Source: Ilumatobacteraceae bacterium
Lineage (GTDB): Bacteria > Actinomycetota > Acidimicrobiia > Acidimicrobiales > Ilumatobacteraceae
Reading direction: 5' to 3'
DNA: 38,447 nt
NCBI GenBank assembly: GCA_023262325.1
Contig: JALRBS010000170.1
Span: 1-38,447 of the forward strand
The notes beneath the pieces are model-generated. The model was given only the letters and a program-made list of their open reading frames with translations, had not been told where the DNA came from and ran no database searches. This document shows, one piece after another, positions 25,742 to 35,300 of the stretch; position 1 is the stretch's first letter; the number at the start of each line of letters is the position of its first letter. A program made the position numbers and the translations under genes.

Positions 25742-27535
25742 TTACAGGACTTCTGCTGTCCACGACTCGAGGAGCGGGCTCTCGACGAACGCCTGGTCGT
25801 CTGTGGTGTCCCACAAACCTGGCTGCACAACTGCTGCAACCGTCCAGACGTACCACGATGAGTTCGCGCACTCGGTGACCGGGTTGAGGCACTCTGGCCA
25901 CTGCTCGGCACCGATAACGATCTGGCCGTCGCCGTCAAGATCTTCCCAGAGCGGCATGCTCGGGACGTATCCGACGTAGTTGGCGGTGTTCGCCGACATT
26001 TCTGCCGACGGACCGACCTGATCGCTCCTCCACAGGAACGAGTTCGGGAACTGGAAGAGTGGGGTCATGACGAAGTCGTCGGCCATCATCTGGATCGCAT
26101 CCTTGATGAGCGTTGCACGAGCGGCTGCGTCAGTCGTCACGTCGGCCTCGGTCAACATTGCCGAAGCCTCTTCGTTGCACCAACCCTGGGAGTTCTGACC
26201 GGCGTAGCCGTTGTCCTCCGTCGGGACGGCGTCACAGATGAAGCTTCCGGTCAGGTAGCCGGGGTCTGGTGACGGGACCGAAATGTACATGGCCATGTCG
26301 TAGTCGAGGGCTGGGAGGCGCTGCTGGAAGTAGCAGGCAGCATCACAGTTGTCAGGGACAACCTTGAAGCCGAGTTCTGCCAACTTCGGAATGAGGAACG
26401 CCTGGGTGCTCTCACGACGGCCGTTGCCGGTGTTGATGATCCAACGGACTTCAGGCACCTCACCGGTGTCTGGGTTCACCCAGAATCCGTCGGCGTCCTG
26501 GGTCCAGCCTTCGCTCGACAGCAGGTCAGCTGCGCCTTCTGGGTCGTAGATGTCCTGGAATGGAGCGGTTGCCGGGTCACAGTATGGGCCAGGAACGATC
26601 GGGCCACAGGTGAGCGCCTCAGTGTCTGCGCCACCGATCGGGACGTAGATCTGCTGAATGACGGCCTCGCGGTCGATCGAACGAGCGAACGCCTCGCGGT
26701 AGACATCATTGGCAAATGGGCCGTCGTACTGGCTGTCGACCTTGCCACCCTGCTGGAAGTAGAAGCCCTCGTACATGGCGCCTGGGCGAACGTCGAGTCC
26801 GATCGCTGAGTCAGCCTCAGCAACTTCACGGAATGACGGATCCCACTGTGGCGAGATGAAGTCGACTTCACCAGAGGCGATAGCGGCCTGCTCGGTCTCG
26901 AAGTCAGCGAGCGGAACGGCCACGATCTTCGAGGTCACAGGAGCGTCGCCCCAGTAGTTCTCGTTTGGTTCGTAGACGACCTGAGTCGGCGACCACTCGG
27001 TGATCTTGTATGGGCGACCAGATGCAGGCCATGCATCGTCAAAGTCGAGCGACACGTCGTTGCAATCGTCATGCATCGAAGCCATCAACAACCCACCGAA
27101 CAAGGTTCGGAACGGTGCGTAGACCGAAGCGAAGTACACGACGCCTTGCTTGTCACTGGAACCCTGTACGACGTCGATGATCTGGTCGTAACCGACCGTG
27201 CTCAACGAGCCTGGGGTGTTCATTGCCGCTTGCCATGTGCAAATCATGTCGGCGACAGTGATTGGGCTGCCATCCTCCCAAACTGCGTCTGGGTGAAGGT
27301 TGACGGTGTAGACCATCGCCGTGCCATCCGGTGCCGCAGCTGGTTCTGCCGCAGGCTCATCAGCTGGTGCATCTGCTGGCTCGTCGGCCGGCTCATCTGC
27401 TGGCTCGTCGGCCGGAGCCTCTGCCGCCGGCTCGTCGGCCGGCGCATCTGCGGTGTCGCTACCACCACACGACGCTGCGATGAATGACATCGCAGCGACG
27501 GCGGCGATCACACGACCGCGCCTGTTCTTTCTCAT
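25742..27535 (-). CDS. oppA: Peptide-binding lipoprotein, apparently circularly permuted
   Basis: This 597-residue family 5 substrate-binding lipoprotein of the peptide importer carries a lipobox SFIAASC with the acylated C23. Residues 24-68 are a repetitive Ala/Asp/Glu/Pro linker. The folded part begins PDGTAMVYTVNLHPDAVWEDGSP (split here as PDGTAMVYTV and DAVWEDGSPIT), which in other family members is preceded by about 60 residues containing a first beta strand, an E-W/P-ECLNP motif and a terminal LLESW. Here that segment (QIVIGAEQWPECLNP to PLLESWTAEVL) is the last 60 residues, encoded at 25745-25924. The order of all other segments is normal. An AAGGAGG Shine-Dalgarno lies 9 bp before the chosen ATG; a GTG one codon earlier is possible. 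Confidence 0.9.
   Translation of the reverse strand: MRKNRRGRVIAAVAAMSFIAASCGGSDTADAPADEPAAEAPADEPADEPADEPADAPADEPAAEPAAAPDGTAMVYTVNLHPDAVWEDGSPITVADMICTWQAAMNTPGSLSTVGYDQIIDVVQGSSDKQGVVYFASVYAPFRTLFGGLLMASMHDDCNDVSLDFDDAWPASGRPYKITEWSPTQVVYEPNENYWGDAPVTSKIVAVPLADFETEQAAIASGEVDFISPQWDPSFREVAEADSAIGLDVRPGAMYEGFYFQQGGKVDSQYDGPFANDVYREAFARSIDREAVIQQIYVPIGGADTEALTCGPIVPGPYCDPATAPFQDIYDPEGAADLLSSEGWTQDADGFWVNPDTGEVPEVRWIINTGNGRRESTQAFLIPKLAELGFKVVPDNCDAACYFQQRLPALDYDMAMYISVPSPDPGYLTGSFICDAVPTEDNGYAGQNSQGWCNEEASAMLTEADVTTDAAARATLIKDAIQMMADDFVMTPLFQFPNSFLWRSDQVGPSAEMSANTANYVGYVPSMPLWEDLDGDGQIVIGAEQWPECLNPVTECANSSWYVWTVAAVVQPGLWDTTDDQAFVESPLLESWTAEVL
27371..27442. repeat. 24-bp in-frame tandem repeat in the oppA linker
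   Basis: A 21-bp sequence at 27371-27391 is repeated exactly at 27395-27415, with a 14-bp partial copy at 27429-27442. The period of 24 bp encodes eight residues of the PADEPADE-type linker, so changes in copy number would keep the reading frame. Confidence 0.75.
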
Positions 27536-27544
27536 CACGCTGTT

Positions 27545-27551
27545 CCTCCTT
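27545..27551 (-). promoter_or_regulatory. Ribosome binding site of oppA
   Basis: AAGGAGG on the minus strand is a near-consensus Shine-Dalgarno, 9 bases before the ATG at 27535 and 6 before the GTG at 27538. It fits high expression of the binding protein. Confidence 0.8.
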
Positions 27552-27612
27552 GTGTGGAACCGGGAGTGTTAGGACCTCCACTTCGGACCTCCCCCGCCCG
27601 AAGCACCTCAAC

Positions 27613-27640
27613 ATTATCCTCCGAACACCTGCTTTGTATA
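27613..27640 (-). promoter_or_regulatory. Possible oppA promoter
   Basis: On the minus strand TATACA (27640-27635) and GATAAT (27618-27613) are separated by 16 bases and lie about 78 bp before the oppA start. They resemble -35 and -10 elements, the -10 better than the -35. This is a motif match only. Confidence 0.35.
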
Positions 27641-27724
27641 CCTCTCGGTAACCAGAGTGAAACAGGGCACCTCGGTGCAGGATGCGGCGCTGGCGATCGT
27701 TGCGGCAGCGCCGGGCACGTGAAA

Positions 27725-28963
27725 TCAGATTGTCACTGGCGGAACTGCTGGTCGAGCCACTCGTGCCGATACGTGAGCGAGCACCGCAAAGACGAGAGCC
27801 GCTATTGCAAACGGCGTTACCGAGGTGTCGATTCTTGTCGCAACAACGCCGCCAATCACCGAGCCACCAAGCATGCGCAGGGCACCCGACAGTGCCGACA
27901 CGGTTCCGGCGATGTGAGGCACCGGCTGCATCGCCTCCGAGTTCATGTTCGGCATGATGAACATAAACACCGACAACATGAATGCAAGCGTTGGCATAAA
28001 CAACCAGAACGACGGCTGCCCGTGGCCCGCGATCGCGACGATGAACAACAGAGCAGCCGCACCGATGAGGACGAGCAGCATGACATCGAGCACCTTGCGA
28101 ACGCCGTATTTTCCGACTACCCGACCGTTGACGAGCGACGCAACACCAAAGCCGGTTGCAGTGATGCCGAACACGAAAGGGAACCACGACCGACGGCCAA
28201 AAATTTCACTCACAATCAGCTCAGAAGAGGCGAGGTACATCGTAAACACGCTCTGCATAAACACTGACGCGATCGAATACCACAATGTCGGCCGAGTGCG
28301 CAGAAATGTCGAATAACTATCCGCGATATCGCTTCGATCAAGCCGTCGTCGGCGCTCGACCGGCAAGGTTTCCGGCAACCGTTTCGACCACAACCACATG
28401 CCAACCGCCCAAATTGAGCAGGCCCAGAACACAGCCTGCCAGGGCAGCAGCGCAATAATTCCCGCCCCGAATGCCGGTGCGATGACGGGGACCATGATGA
28501 ACACCGCCATGATCTGCGACATGGCCTGCGCCATCTCCACACCCTCAAACAGATCGCGAACGACTGCCGTTGCAACAACGCGTGCTCCAGCAGCCCCAAT
28601 TCCCCATAGGAAACGTGCGGCGAACAGCAGCCCAAGGGTCGGCGCAAGGGCCGAAAGTACTCCACCGACGACGTAAATCGCAATGCTCACGCCAAGCACC
28701 GGCTTTCGCCCGAACCTGTCGGTAATTGGCCCATAAAAAAATTGCGCAACCGCGAACCCCATGAAGAACCACGTGACGACGCCAGCCACTTCGTTCGACG
28801 TAGCCACCAATCCAAACTGACTGCGGATGTCATCGAATGCCGACAGCATGAGATCGATCGCCATCGCCATGAGCGCCATGATGAGCGACAACATCGCAAG
28901 GGTCTCACGACGTCCGGGAGCGCGCGCGGCGACAGCCTCGTGCTGCACTGCTGTGGGGGTCAC
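27725..28963 (-). CDS. MFS drug-resistance transporter, Bcr/CflA type
   Basis: This 412-residue major facilitator protein with about twelve membrane helices resembles the Bcr/CflA drug-export subfamily. The signs are MALMAMAIDLMLSAFDDI in helix 1 (with its acidic residues), GPITDRFGRKPVLGVSIAIY in the loop 2-3 motif, and ARFLWGIGAAGARVVATAVVRD in helix 4. It is expected to export small molecules by proton antiport. The cytoplasmic central loop is short (ERRRRLDRSDIADS). It lies 190 bp upstream of oppA on the same strand but probably has its own transcript. The export substrate is unknown. Confidence 0.9.
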   Translation of the reverse strand: MTPTAVQHEAVAARAPGRRETLAMLSLIMALMAMAIDLMLSAFDDIRSQFGLVATSNEVAGVVTWFFMGFAVAQFFYGPITDRFGRKPVLGVSIAIYVVGGVLSALAPTLGLLFAARFLWGIGAAGARVVATAVVRDLFEGVEMAQAMSQIMAVFIMVPVIAPAFGAGIIALLPWQAVFWACSIWAVGMWLWSKRLPETLPVERRRRLDRSDIADSYSTFLRTRPTLWYSIASVFMQSVFTMYLASSELIVSEIFGRRSWFPFVFGITATGFGVASLVNGRVVGKYGVRKVLDVMLLVLIGAAALLFIVAIAGHGQPSFWLFMPTLAFMLSVFMFIMPNMNSEAMQPVPHIAGTVSALSGALRMLGGSVIGGVVATRIDTSVTPFAIAALVFAVLAHVSARVARPAVPPVTI

Positions 28964-29048
28964 GGGACGACGTTAACGCTCTCTGCTCCTAATCGAAGGT
29001 TCCGTTCAAACGACCGATCATTCAGATGGTTCAGTTGGGAAGGTCTCA

Positions 29049-30881
29049 GTGAGTGCTGCCACAATCGTGCGTATGACTGACGTCGTCGATACCGATCTTG
29101 CTGCTAGCGAAATCTCGTGGGACCTCGACGGGCTCCTTAATGAAGTCGGGGGGCGTGATGCGATGGCGCTTATTGACAAGGCACGTGGCATCGCCGACGA
29201 ACTCCAGACATTTAAGGGACGCATTTCCCAGCTTGACTCAGGCGAACTCGCCTCACTGATGCACCGGCTCGCCGAGCTTTCTGATCTCGTGAGCCGAGCC
29301 GGACATTTCACCTCGCTGAAGTTCTCCGAGAACACGTCCGATCCGGTCGTCGCCGCCGACATGCAGCAGGTCAATGAGCAGTCAACGGCAATCTCAACAC
29401 GACTCCTATTTATTGATCTTGAGTGGTCGGCAACGTCGGATGACCATGCGTCGACGGTGCTCGCTGATGAACGGCTCGACTTCTGTCGTCACCATCTTGA
29501 GAACCTTCGGAAGTACCAGCCATACCAGCTCACTGAACCCGAGGAAACAGTGCTCAGCGAGACATCGCTTGCTGGTTCACAAGCGTGGGTTCGACTCTTC
29601 GAAGAACAGACCGCTGCAATCGAAGTCGATCTTGACGATGACATGGGTGGACGCGTCAGCCTCATGACAGCGCTTTCGCACCTTCACGATCCGAGCGGCA
29701 GTCGGCGCGAACGAGCGGCCCAGGCGGTGACGAAGGCGCTCGAACCGGGACTTCGCACGCGAGCCTTCATCTACAACACATTGCTGCTCGATAAGTCGGT
29801 CGATGACCGCCTCAGGGGATACCCAAGTTGGATTTCGAGTCGAAATATGGCGAACGAAGCAAGCGACGAGAGCGTCGAAGCCCTTATTTCCGCCGTCGTC
29901 GCTCGCTACGACATTCCGCAACGTTGGTACTCACTCAAGGCGCAGGTGCTCGGTGTGGATCGACTTCGTGACTTTGATCGCATGGCATCGGTCGCTGAGA
30001 GCGAGTCGACAATCGGCTGGGCTGAGGGAACACGGATCGTGCGTGACGCGTACGAAAGTTTTTCTCCCGAACTCGCAAGCATCGTCGGACGATTTATCGA
30101 TGAACGCTGGATCGATGCACCAGTTCGACCAGGAAAGCGCGGCGGTGCATTCTGCGCGTACGCAACGCCGAGCCACCACCCATATGTGTTGCTTAATTGG
30201 ACCTCGACCGCTCGCGACGTGGCGACACTCGCGCATGAACTTGGCCATGGTGTGCACGGCTATCTCGCACGTGAACAAGGCATTTTTCACCAGTCGACAC
30301 CGCTCACCCTCGCCGAAACGGCCTCGGTGTTCGGCGAAACCGTGACAAATAACCGACTGCTCTCGATGCTGAGTGATCCTGCCGAGAAATTCTCCCTGCT
30401 CGCTTCGACCCTCGAGGACTCGATTGCAACCGTGTTCCGCCAAGTGGCGATGAATCGATTCGAGCACGCCTGCCACACCGAGCGACGCGAGGTTGGAGAA
30501 CTCTCCGTCGCACGCTTTGGCGAACTCTGGGCCCAGTCCCAAGAGGCGATGCTCGGGTCATCAGTTGAGGTGACCGATGGCTACCGCACCTGGTGGAGTT
30601 ACATCCCACACTTCATCGCAACACCCGGATACGTGTACGCGTATGCATACGGACAACTCCTCGCACTCAGTGTCTACGCCCAGTACGAAACGCACGGCGA
30701 GAGTTTCGTTCCGGCCTATCTCGACATGTTGCGTTCAGGCGGTTCGATGCTTCCAGAAGATCTCACGCGAATCGTCGGGTGCGACCTCACCGACCCCGGA
30801 TTTTGGTCGGCAGGACTCGACATTGTCGAGCAGCAACTCGACCGAGCAACTCACGCAGCAACCGCAGCCGGACGCATCTGA
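29049..30881 (+). CDS. M3 family oligoendopeptidase F
   Basis: This 610-residue zinc metallopeptidase of family M3 (oligoendopeptidase F type) cleaves short peptides in the cytoplasm. The zinc site is intact: H396, E397 and H400 in AHELGHGVHG and the third ligand E423 in LTLAETASVFGE. The N-terminal helical region (about 1-190) and the C-terminal block YGQLLALSVYAQYE are typical. The start is set at a GTG at 29049 because a GGAAGG sequence sits 5 bases upstream; an ATG eight codons later (29073) is the alternative. It lies beside the peptide import genes, although on the opposite strand, and could degrade the imported peptides. Confidence 0.93.
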   Translation: MSAATIVRMTDVVDTDLAASEISWDLDGLLNEVGGRDAMALIDKARGIADELQTFKGRISQLDSGELASLMHRLAELSDLVSRAGHFTSLKFSENTSDPVVAADMQQVNEQSTAISTRLLFIDLEWSATSDDHASTVLADERLDFCRHHLENLRKYQPYQLTEPEETVLSETSLAGSQAWVRLFEEQTAAIEVDLDDDMGGRVSLMTALSHLHDPSGSRRERAAQAVTKALEPGLRTRAFIYNTLLLDKSVDDRLRGYPSWISSRNMANEASDESVEALISAVVARYDIPQRWYSLKAQVLGVDRLRDFDRMASVAESESTIGWAEGTRIVRDAYESFSPELASIVGRFIDERWIDAPVRPGKRGGAFCAYATPSHHPYVLLNWTSTARDVATLAHELGHGVHGYLAREQGIFHQSTPLTLAETASVFGETVTNNRLLSMLSDPAEKFSLLASTLEDSIATVFRQVAMNRFEHACHTERREVGELSVARFGELWAQSQEAMLGSSVEVTDGYRTWWSYIPHFIATPGYVYAYAYGQLLALSVYAQYETHGESFVPAYLDMLRSGGSMLPEDLTRIVGCDLTDPGFWSAGLDIVEQQLDRATHAATAAGRI

Positions 30882-30885
30882 CGAG

Positions 30886-32175
30886 TTACGACTTCGCAGC
30901 GCGCACTGGCAGCGTCAGCAACACAATCGTCGACAAACCGGCGACCACGATTGCGTAGGTGATGCCCGCGCCATACCCAGCACGATCGATAATGACCCCT
31001 GCGAGGGGCGGACCAATAAGTCCGCCGATTCCGGCGCCGGTGTACGTCGCACCAAGCACCGTCGCCATCCCATTCGTGCCAAACATGAGTGCGACCGCCG
31101 CCGGTGAAAGGGCAATAAACCCTCCGTACCCGACGCCGAGCACGATCGCAAAGGTGATGAGAATCGAATAGTTGCCGCCTGCGACCAACCAAATTGCGTA
31201 GGAACCCGTCATGACCGCAAACGCAACTTGCATGAGTCGTATCGGGCCAATTCGACCTCCGAGCGCACCGAGACCAAGACGACCGACGATTGACGAGGCC
31301 CCAATGACGCCCACGATCGCTGCCGCTCGGGCCGAAGGGATCCCACGATCCGTTGCATACGACTTCACGAATACGAACGGCGTAAAGAGCGCCATCGTCG
31401 CAATGAGCGAGGATGAATACAACGTGAGAAATCGGCGATCGCGAACGAGTTCACGTAACTCGATCGAACCGCCATCACCTGCGAGCGGAGGGCGTGACGC
31501 GCCAAGCGATGCGATGAGCAACGCCAACGTGCCACCAATCGCAAAGATGACGTACGTCGTGCGCCATCCGTAACGGTCAATTAATGAAGCCGCCAATGGT
31601 GCGCACACCAGCGTTCCGGCACCGATTCCTGCGACAGCAAGACCGAGTGCAAGGGTCCGACGGCGAATGAACCAACCCCCGACCGTCGCCACCATCGGCA
31701 CATACCCACACGCCGTCGCTGTACCAACACCGACGCCGTAGGTGATGTATCCAACCCAAATGTGTTGCACCATCGAGGTCAGCAAAAGACCGACACCCAT
31801 CGACAACGCTCCGACAACAACGACTGGTCTCGGTCCGAAACGATCGGCGAGGCGACCCGTCACGACACCACCCGTGAAATAAAAACATGTCGTCAACGCA
31901 AACATAAGAGCGGTGACTCCTCTGCCGGTTCCGAACTCATCAGACATCGACTCAAAGAACGCGCCAAACGAATACGCGACGCCGAAACAGGTGAACGTCG
32001 AGAGAAACGCGGCAGCGACGATGAGCCACCTTCGCAACGAACTCAGATCTCCAGGCTCAGCCACTTCAGACACGCACGCCCCCTTGACCGACATCTCAGC
32101 AGACACGCCCTCGTCGAGTTGCATCAGAGCGACCGGCAGATGCAACGCGTGACTCGCGAAATTCGACGACATCAC
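30886..32175 (-). CDS. MFS transporter, monocarboxylate/oxalate-formate type
   Basis: This major facilitator protein of up to 429 residues has twelve predicted helices. The starts of helix 1 (LIVAAAFLSTFTCFGVAYSFGAFF) and the GRLADRFGPRPVVVVGAL loop (in part) match the oxalate:formate antiporter/monocarboxylate transporter branch of the superfamily. The RRRTLALGLAVAGIGAGTLV stretch is also typical. The start is uncertain: M28 (32094) is closer to the first helix than the first ATG at 32175, which adds a 27-residue leader. Its stop lies 4 bp from that of the convergent oligoendopeptidase gene. The transported acid is not identifiable. Confidence 0.85.
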   Translation of the reverse strand: MMSSNFASHALHLPVALMQLDEGVSAEMSVKGACVSEVAEPGDLSSLRRWLIVAAAFLSTFTCFGVAYSFGAFFESMSDEFGTGRGVTALMFALTTCFYFTGGVVTGRLADRFGPRPVVVVGALSMGVGLLLTSMVQHIWVGYITYGVGVGTATACGYVPMVATVGGWFIRRRTLALGLAVAGIGAGTLVCAPLAASLIDRYGWRTTYVIFAIGGTLALLIASLGASRPPLAGDGGSIELRELVRDRRFLTLYSSSLIATMALFTPFVFVKSYATDRGIPSARAAAIVGVIGASSIVGRLGLGALGGRIGPIRLMQVAFAVMTGSYAIWLVAGGNYSILITFAIVLGVGYGGFIALSPAAVALMFGTNGMATVLGATYTGAGIGGLIGPPLAGVIIDRAGYGAGITYAIVVAGLSTIVLLTLPVRAAKS

Positions 32176-32225
32176 CGCACCCGCAACTGGTAGTCAACAC
32201 ACACCACTGAAACCGCTCCAATTTC

Positions 32226-32266
32226 GCCGCAGTTGATTCTTCGCACAACACGTAACAAACTGCGGC
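32226..32266. promoter_or_regulatory. Inverted repeat in the MFS-protease divergent gap
   Basis: GCCGCAGTT (32226-32234) and AACTGCGGC (32258-32266) are perfect 9-bp arms separated by 23 bases. The repeat lies in the 138-bp gap between the divergent MFS and protease genes, 48 bp before the protease start, and could be an operator or leader hairpin. Confidence 0.4.
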
Positions 32267-32300
32267 ATGCGAGCGATCACTCCAGTGGCGACGTTCAAGG

Positions 32301-32307
32301 GAGAAGG
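32301..32307 (+). promoter_or_regulatory. Ribosome binding site supporting a TTG start of the protease
   Basis: GAGAAGG ends 6 bases before the TTG at 32314, which begins the signal peptide MKNPIHPQSARRPVRAV. The ATG at 32233 would place 27 non-signal residues in front and has no such site. Confidence 0.55.
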
Positions 32308-32313
32308 CGCGCA

Positions 32314-35300
32314 TTGAAGAATCCGATACATCCGCAGAGTGCTCGCAGACCTGTTCGCGCCGTCATCGTTGCTGTGACGAGCACGATCGTTGCGCTCAAT
32401 GTCATGGCGGCACCGGCGACGACAGTTGTCGCAGCAGCACAGGACTCCCAACTCGAGGTACCGTCGTTTACTCAATCGAGCGCATCCGCTCAATACCTCG
32501 TTCGCGTAGACACGACGCTCATCCAGGTCGAAGCGCTCCGGAACGTACTCGAGCGTGCAGGGTCACCCATCACGAATTCGTTCGATGACTTTGGCATCAT
32601 CGTCACCCAGCTCAACCTCGAACAAGTCGACAGTCTTCGACTGACGAACGGTGTACTCGCAGTTGACCTCGACCGCGAAGTATCTGTTGATGGGAACGAG
32701 GTTGGGTCAATTATCGACGAGTCGGCGACGCCCGGGCCGATCGAAGGCAGATACATCGTCACGGTGAGCTCGTCGGCCTCGGCGACGGCCCGAGCCTCGA
32801 TCGTGTCAGCATTCGGCGATGGCGTAATCGCAACCTACAGCCACGCCATCAACGGTTACGCAGTGCAACTGACCGACGATGAGGTGAAAACGGTCAAGAG
32901 CCTCCCCGGGGTCATCGGTATTGAAAACGACGCCATCATCACACTTGACGCAACGAACCTGCTCCCAGCAGCAACGCAAACCAATCCGCCATGGGGGCTC
33001 GATCGAATCGACCAGTCAACCCTTCCACTGAGCCGCTCGTACACCGCCCCTAGTGATGGCGCCGGCGTCACTGCCTATGTCATCGACACAGGTGTTGCAC
33101 CACACGCCGAATTCGGCAGCCGACTTCACGCCGGCCGCCGCTATTACAACGCAGGCTGGGATTGGTTGCCGTGGATCACATGGGACACAAACACCGACGA
33201 CTGCAATGGGCACGGAACGCACGTCGCAGGAACGATCGCCGGCACGACATACGGAGTTGCAAAAGCGGCCTCGGTGGTTCCAGTTCGCGTGTTCGACTGC
33301 TCGGGAAGCACCGCCACGTCAATCATTATTGATGCAATCGACTGGGTCGTTTCGAACCATCGAGCCGGGGTTCCAGCCGTCGCCAACCTCAGCCTGGGCG
33401 GCGGCGCATCCTCCGCGCTTGACGCGGCAGTCCGTTCGATGGTGAACGATGGCATTGTCGTCGCAGTTGCTGCCGGAAATTCAAACCAGAACGCGTGCTA
33501 CACATCGCCGGCTCGAGAGACGATGGCGTTCACGGTTGCAGCGAGTACATCGACCGACGCTCGAGCCAGCTTCTCCAACTTCGGCCCGTGCGTTGACCTG
33601 TTCGCACCGGGCCTCTGGATCCAATCAGCATGGCCGAGTGATGTGTACCCGTACACATCAAGTCGAACGATTTCGGGTACGTCGATGGCGAGTCCTCACG
33701 TCGCCGGCGCGGCAGCAGCCATATGGGGTGAGGACCTCACCGCATCCGCAGTCTCAGTAAGCGAGACACTCGGACGCTCATTCACTGCAGACAAGATCAC
33801 CGATCCAGGCACCGGAACGCTGAACAGAATGCTCACCCTGGCGTCCGGGGTTGGCTCGGCACCCGACGCTCCGCAGACACCATCCGCAACCGTGTCGAAC
33901 GAAACCGTCACCGTGACATGGCTGGCTGCCGACAATGCGGCCACGTCAGAAGTCACTGCGTATACCGTCACGGCTCACGACGAAGCCGGAGGAACGTCAA
34001 CGGCCTGCATCTGGTCGAGCGGTCCGTTGGAGTGTTCGACCTCCGGGCTCGCTCCTGGAAACTGGACCTTCACCGTTACTGCGTCAAACCGGTGGGGCGA
34101 ATCAGCTGCATCGCCAGTAAGCAACGTCGTTCGTGTCGCGCTGTCGAATGACTTCTGGGTCGGAGCGACACCGCTGCTCGGCCTCTCCGGCGTGCTCTCA
34201 GCAAATAACTCATCCGCCACACTTGAACCGAACGAACCGTCGCTTGGGTACGGATACGGCGGCGCGTCACTGTGGTTTGCGTATACCCCGACTTCAAACG
34301 GATCACTTACGGTGAACACACGGGGCAGCAACTTCGACACCGTGCTTGCGGTGTTCTCTGGCGCCCAACTTGCGAATCTGAGTCGACTCGCGATCAACGA
34401 TGACTACAGGTTCGAGACCAATTACAGCCTTCAATCTCAAGTCACCTTCACCCTCGCCGCCGGACAGACCTACTGGATCCGAGTTCATAGTTACGGATCG
34501 AGTCGCGGCGACGTCGTACTCAACTGGTCACTTGAGTCAGCATGCACCGAACGGGTTGTCGCGAACGACGATTTCTGCGCTGCCGTCGAACTCATCGCAG
34601 GAGACGAGCCCGCGATCGTGAACGCGTCGCTCGCAACAACCGAGACCGGTGAACCCGGAGTCGGTTCACACAGCCTGTGGTACATGTACACCGCACCAGC
34701 AGATGGCACCCTCACGATCACCCGAGCGGACGAGATCTCAAGCGTCATCGAGGTTTACAAAGGCGACACACTGTCGTCGCTTCAGCCCGATTCACGATGG
34801 CTCACACTCTCAGGAACATCACCTCGCTCAGGAACGATGCAAACTTCGGCCGGCGAGACCTACCGCATTCGACGTGCGCTCGACACCGCCGCAAGTGGAT
34901 CGATTTCGACATCATTAAGTTTCGTACCGACGCCGACGTTCACTGTGCCGAGTCGACCCACCTCATTCTCGGTTCGCGACGGCGCACATGGGTCAGTCAT
35001 CGTTTCATGGCAACCACCGACGAACGACGGTGGAACGCCAATCACCTCCTACGACGTGACAACGCAACCCGAAGCAGGCACGTGCGAGGCTGACTCGACC
35101 ACGTTGACGTGCACTCTGGATGGCCTCTCCGCGTGGACGCGGTACACAGTTGCCGTCACCGCTCGAAATGCTGTCGGGCAAAGTGTCGCAAGGTCCCAAA
35201 CTTTTGTTCCCGGCAATATGAACGATTCCTTCTCGTCGGCGTCACAACTCGCCGATGGCAATTCGGGAACGACGTATTCGTCCAACAATTTTGCGACCGC

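Noticed and set aside
27459-28187. 242-residue minus-strand frame within the Bcr/CflA gene
   Set aside because: It is Cys/Arg/His-rich, spans a gene border and overlaps the oppA start, so it is a shadow.
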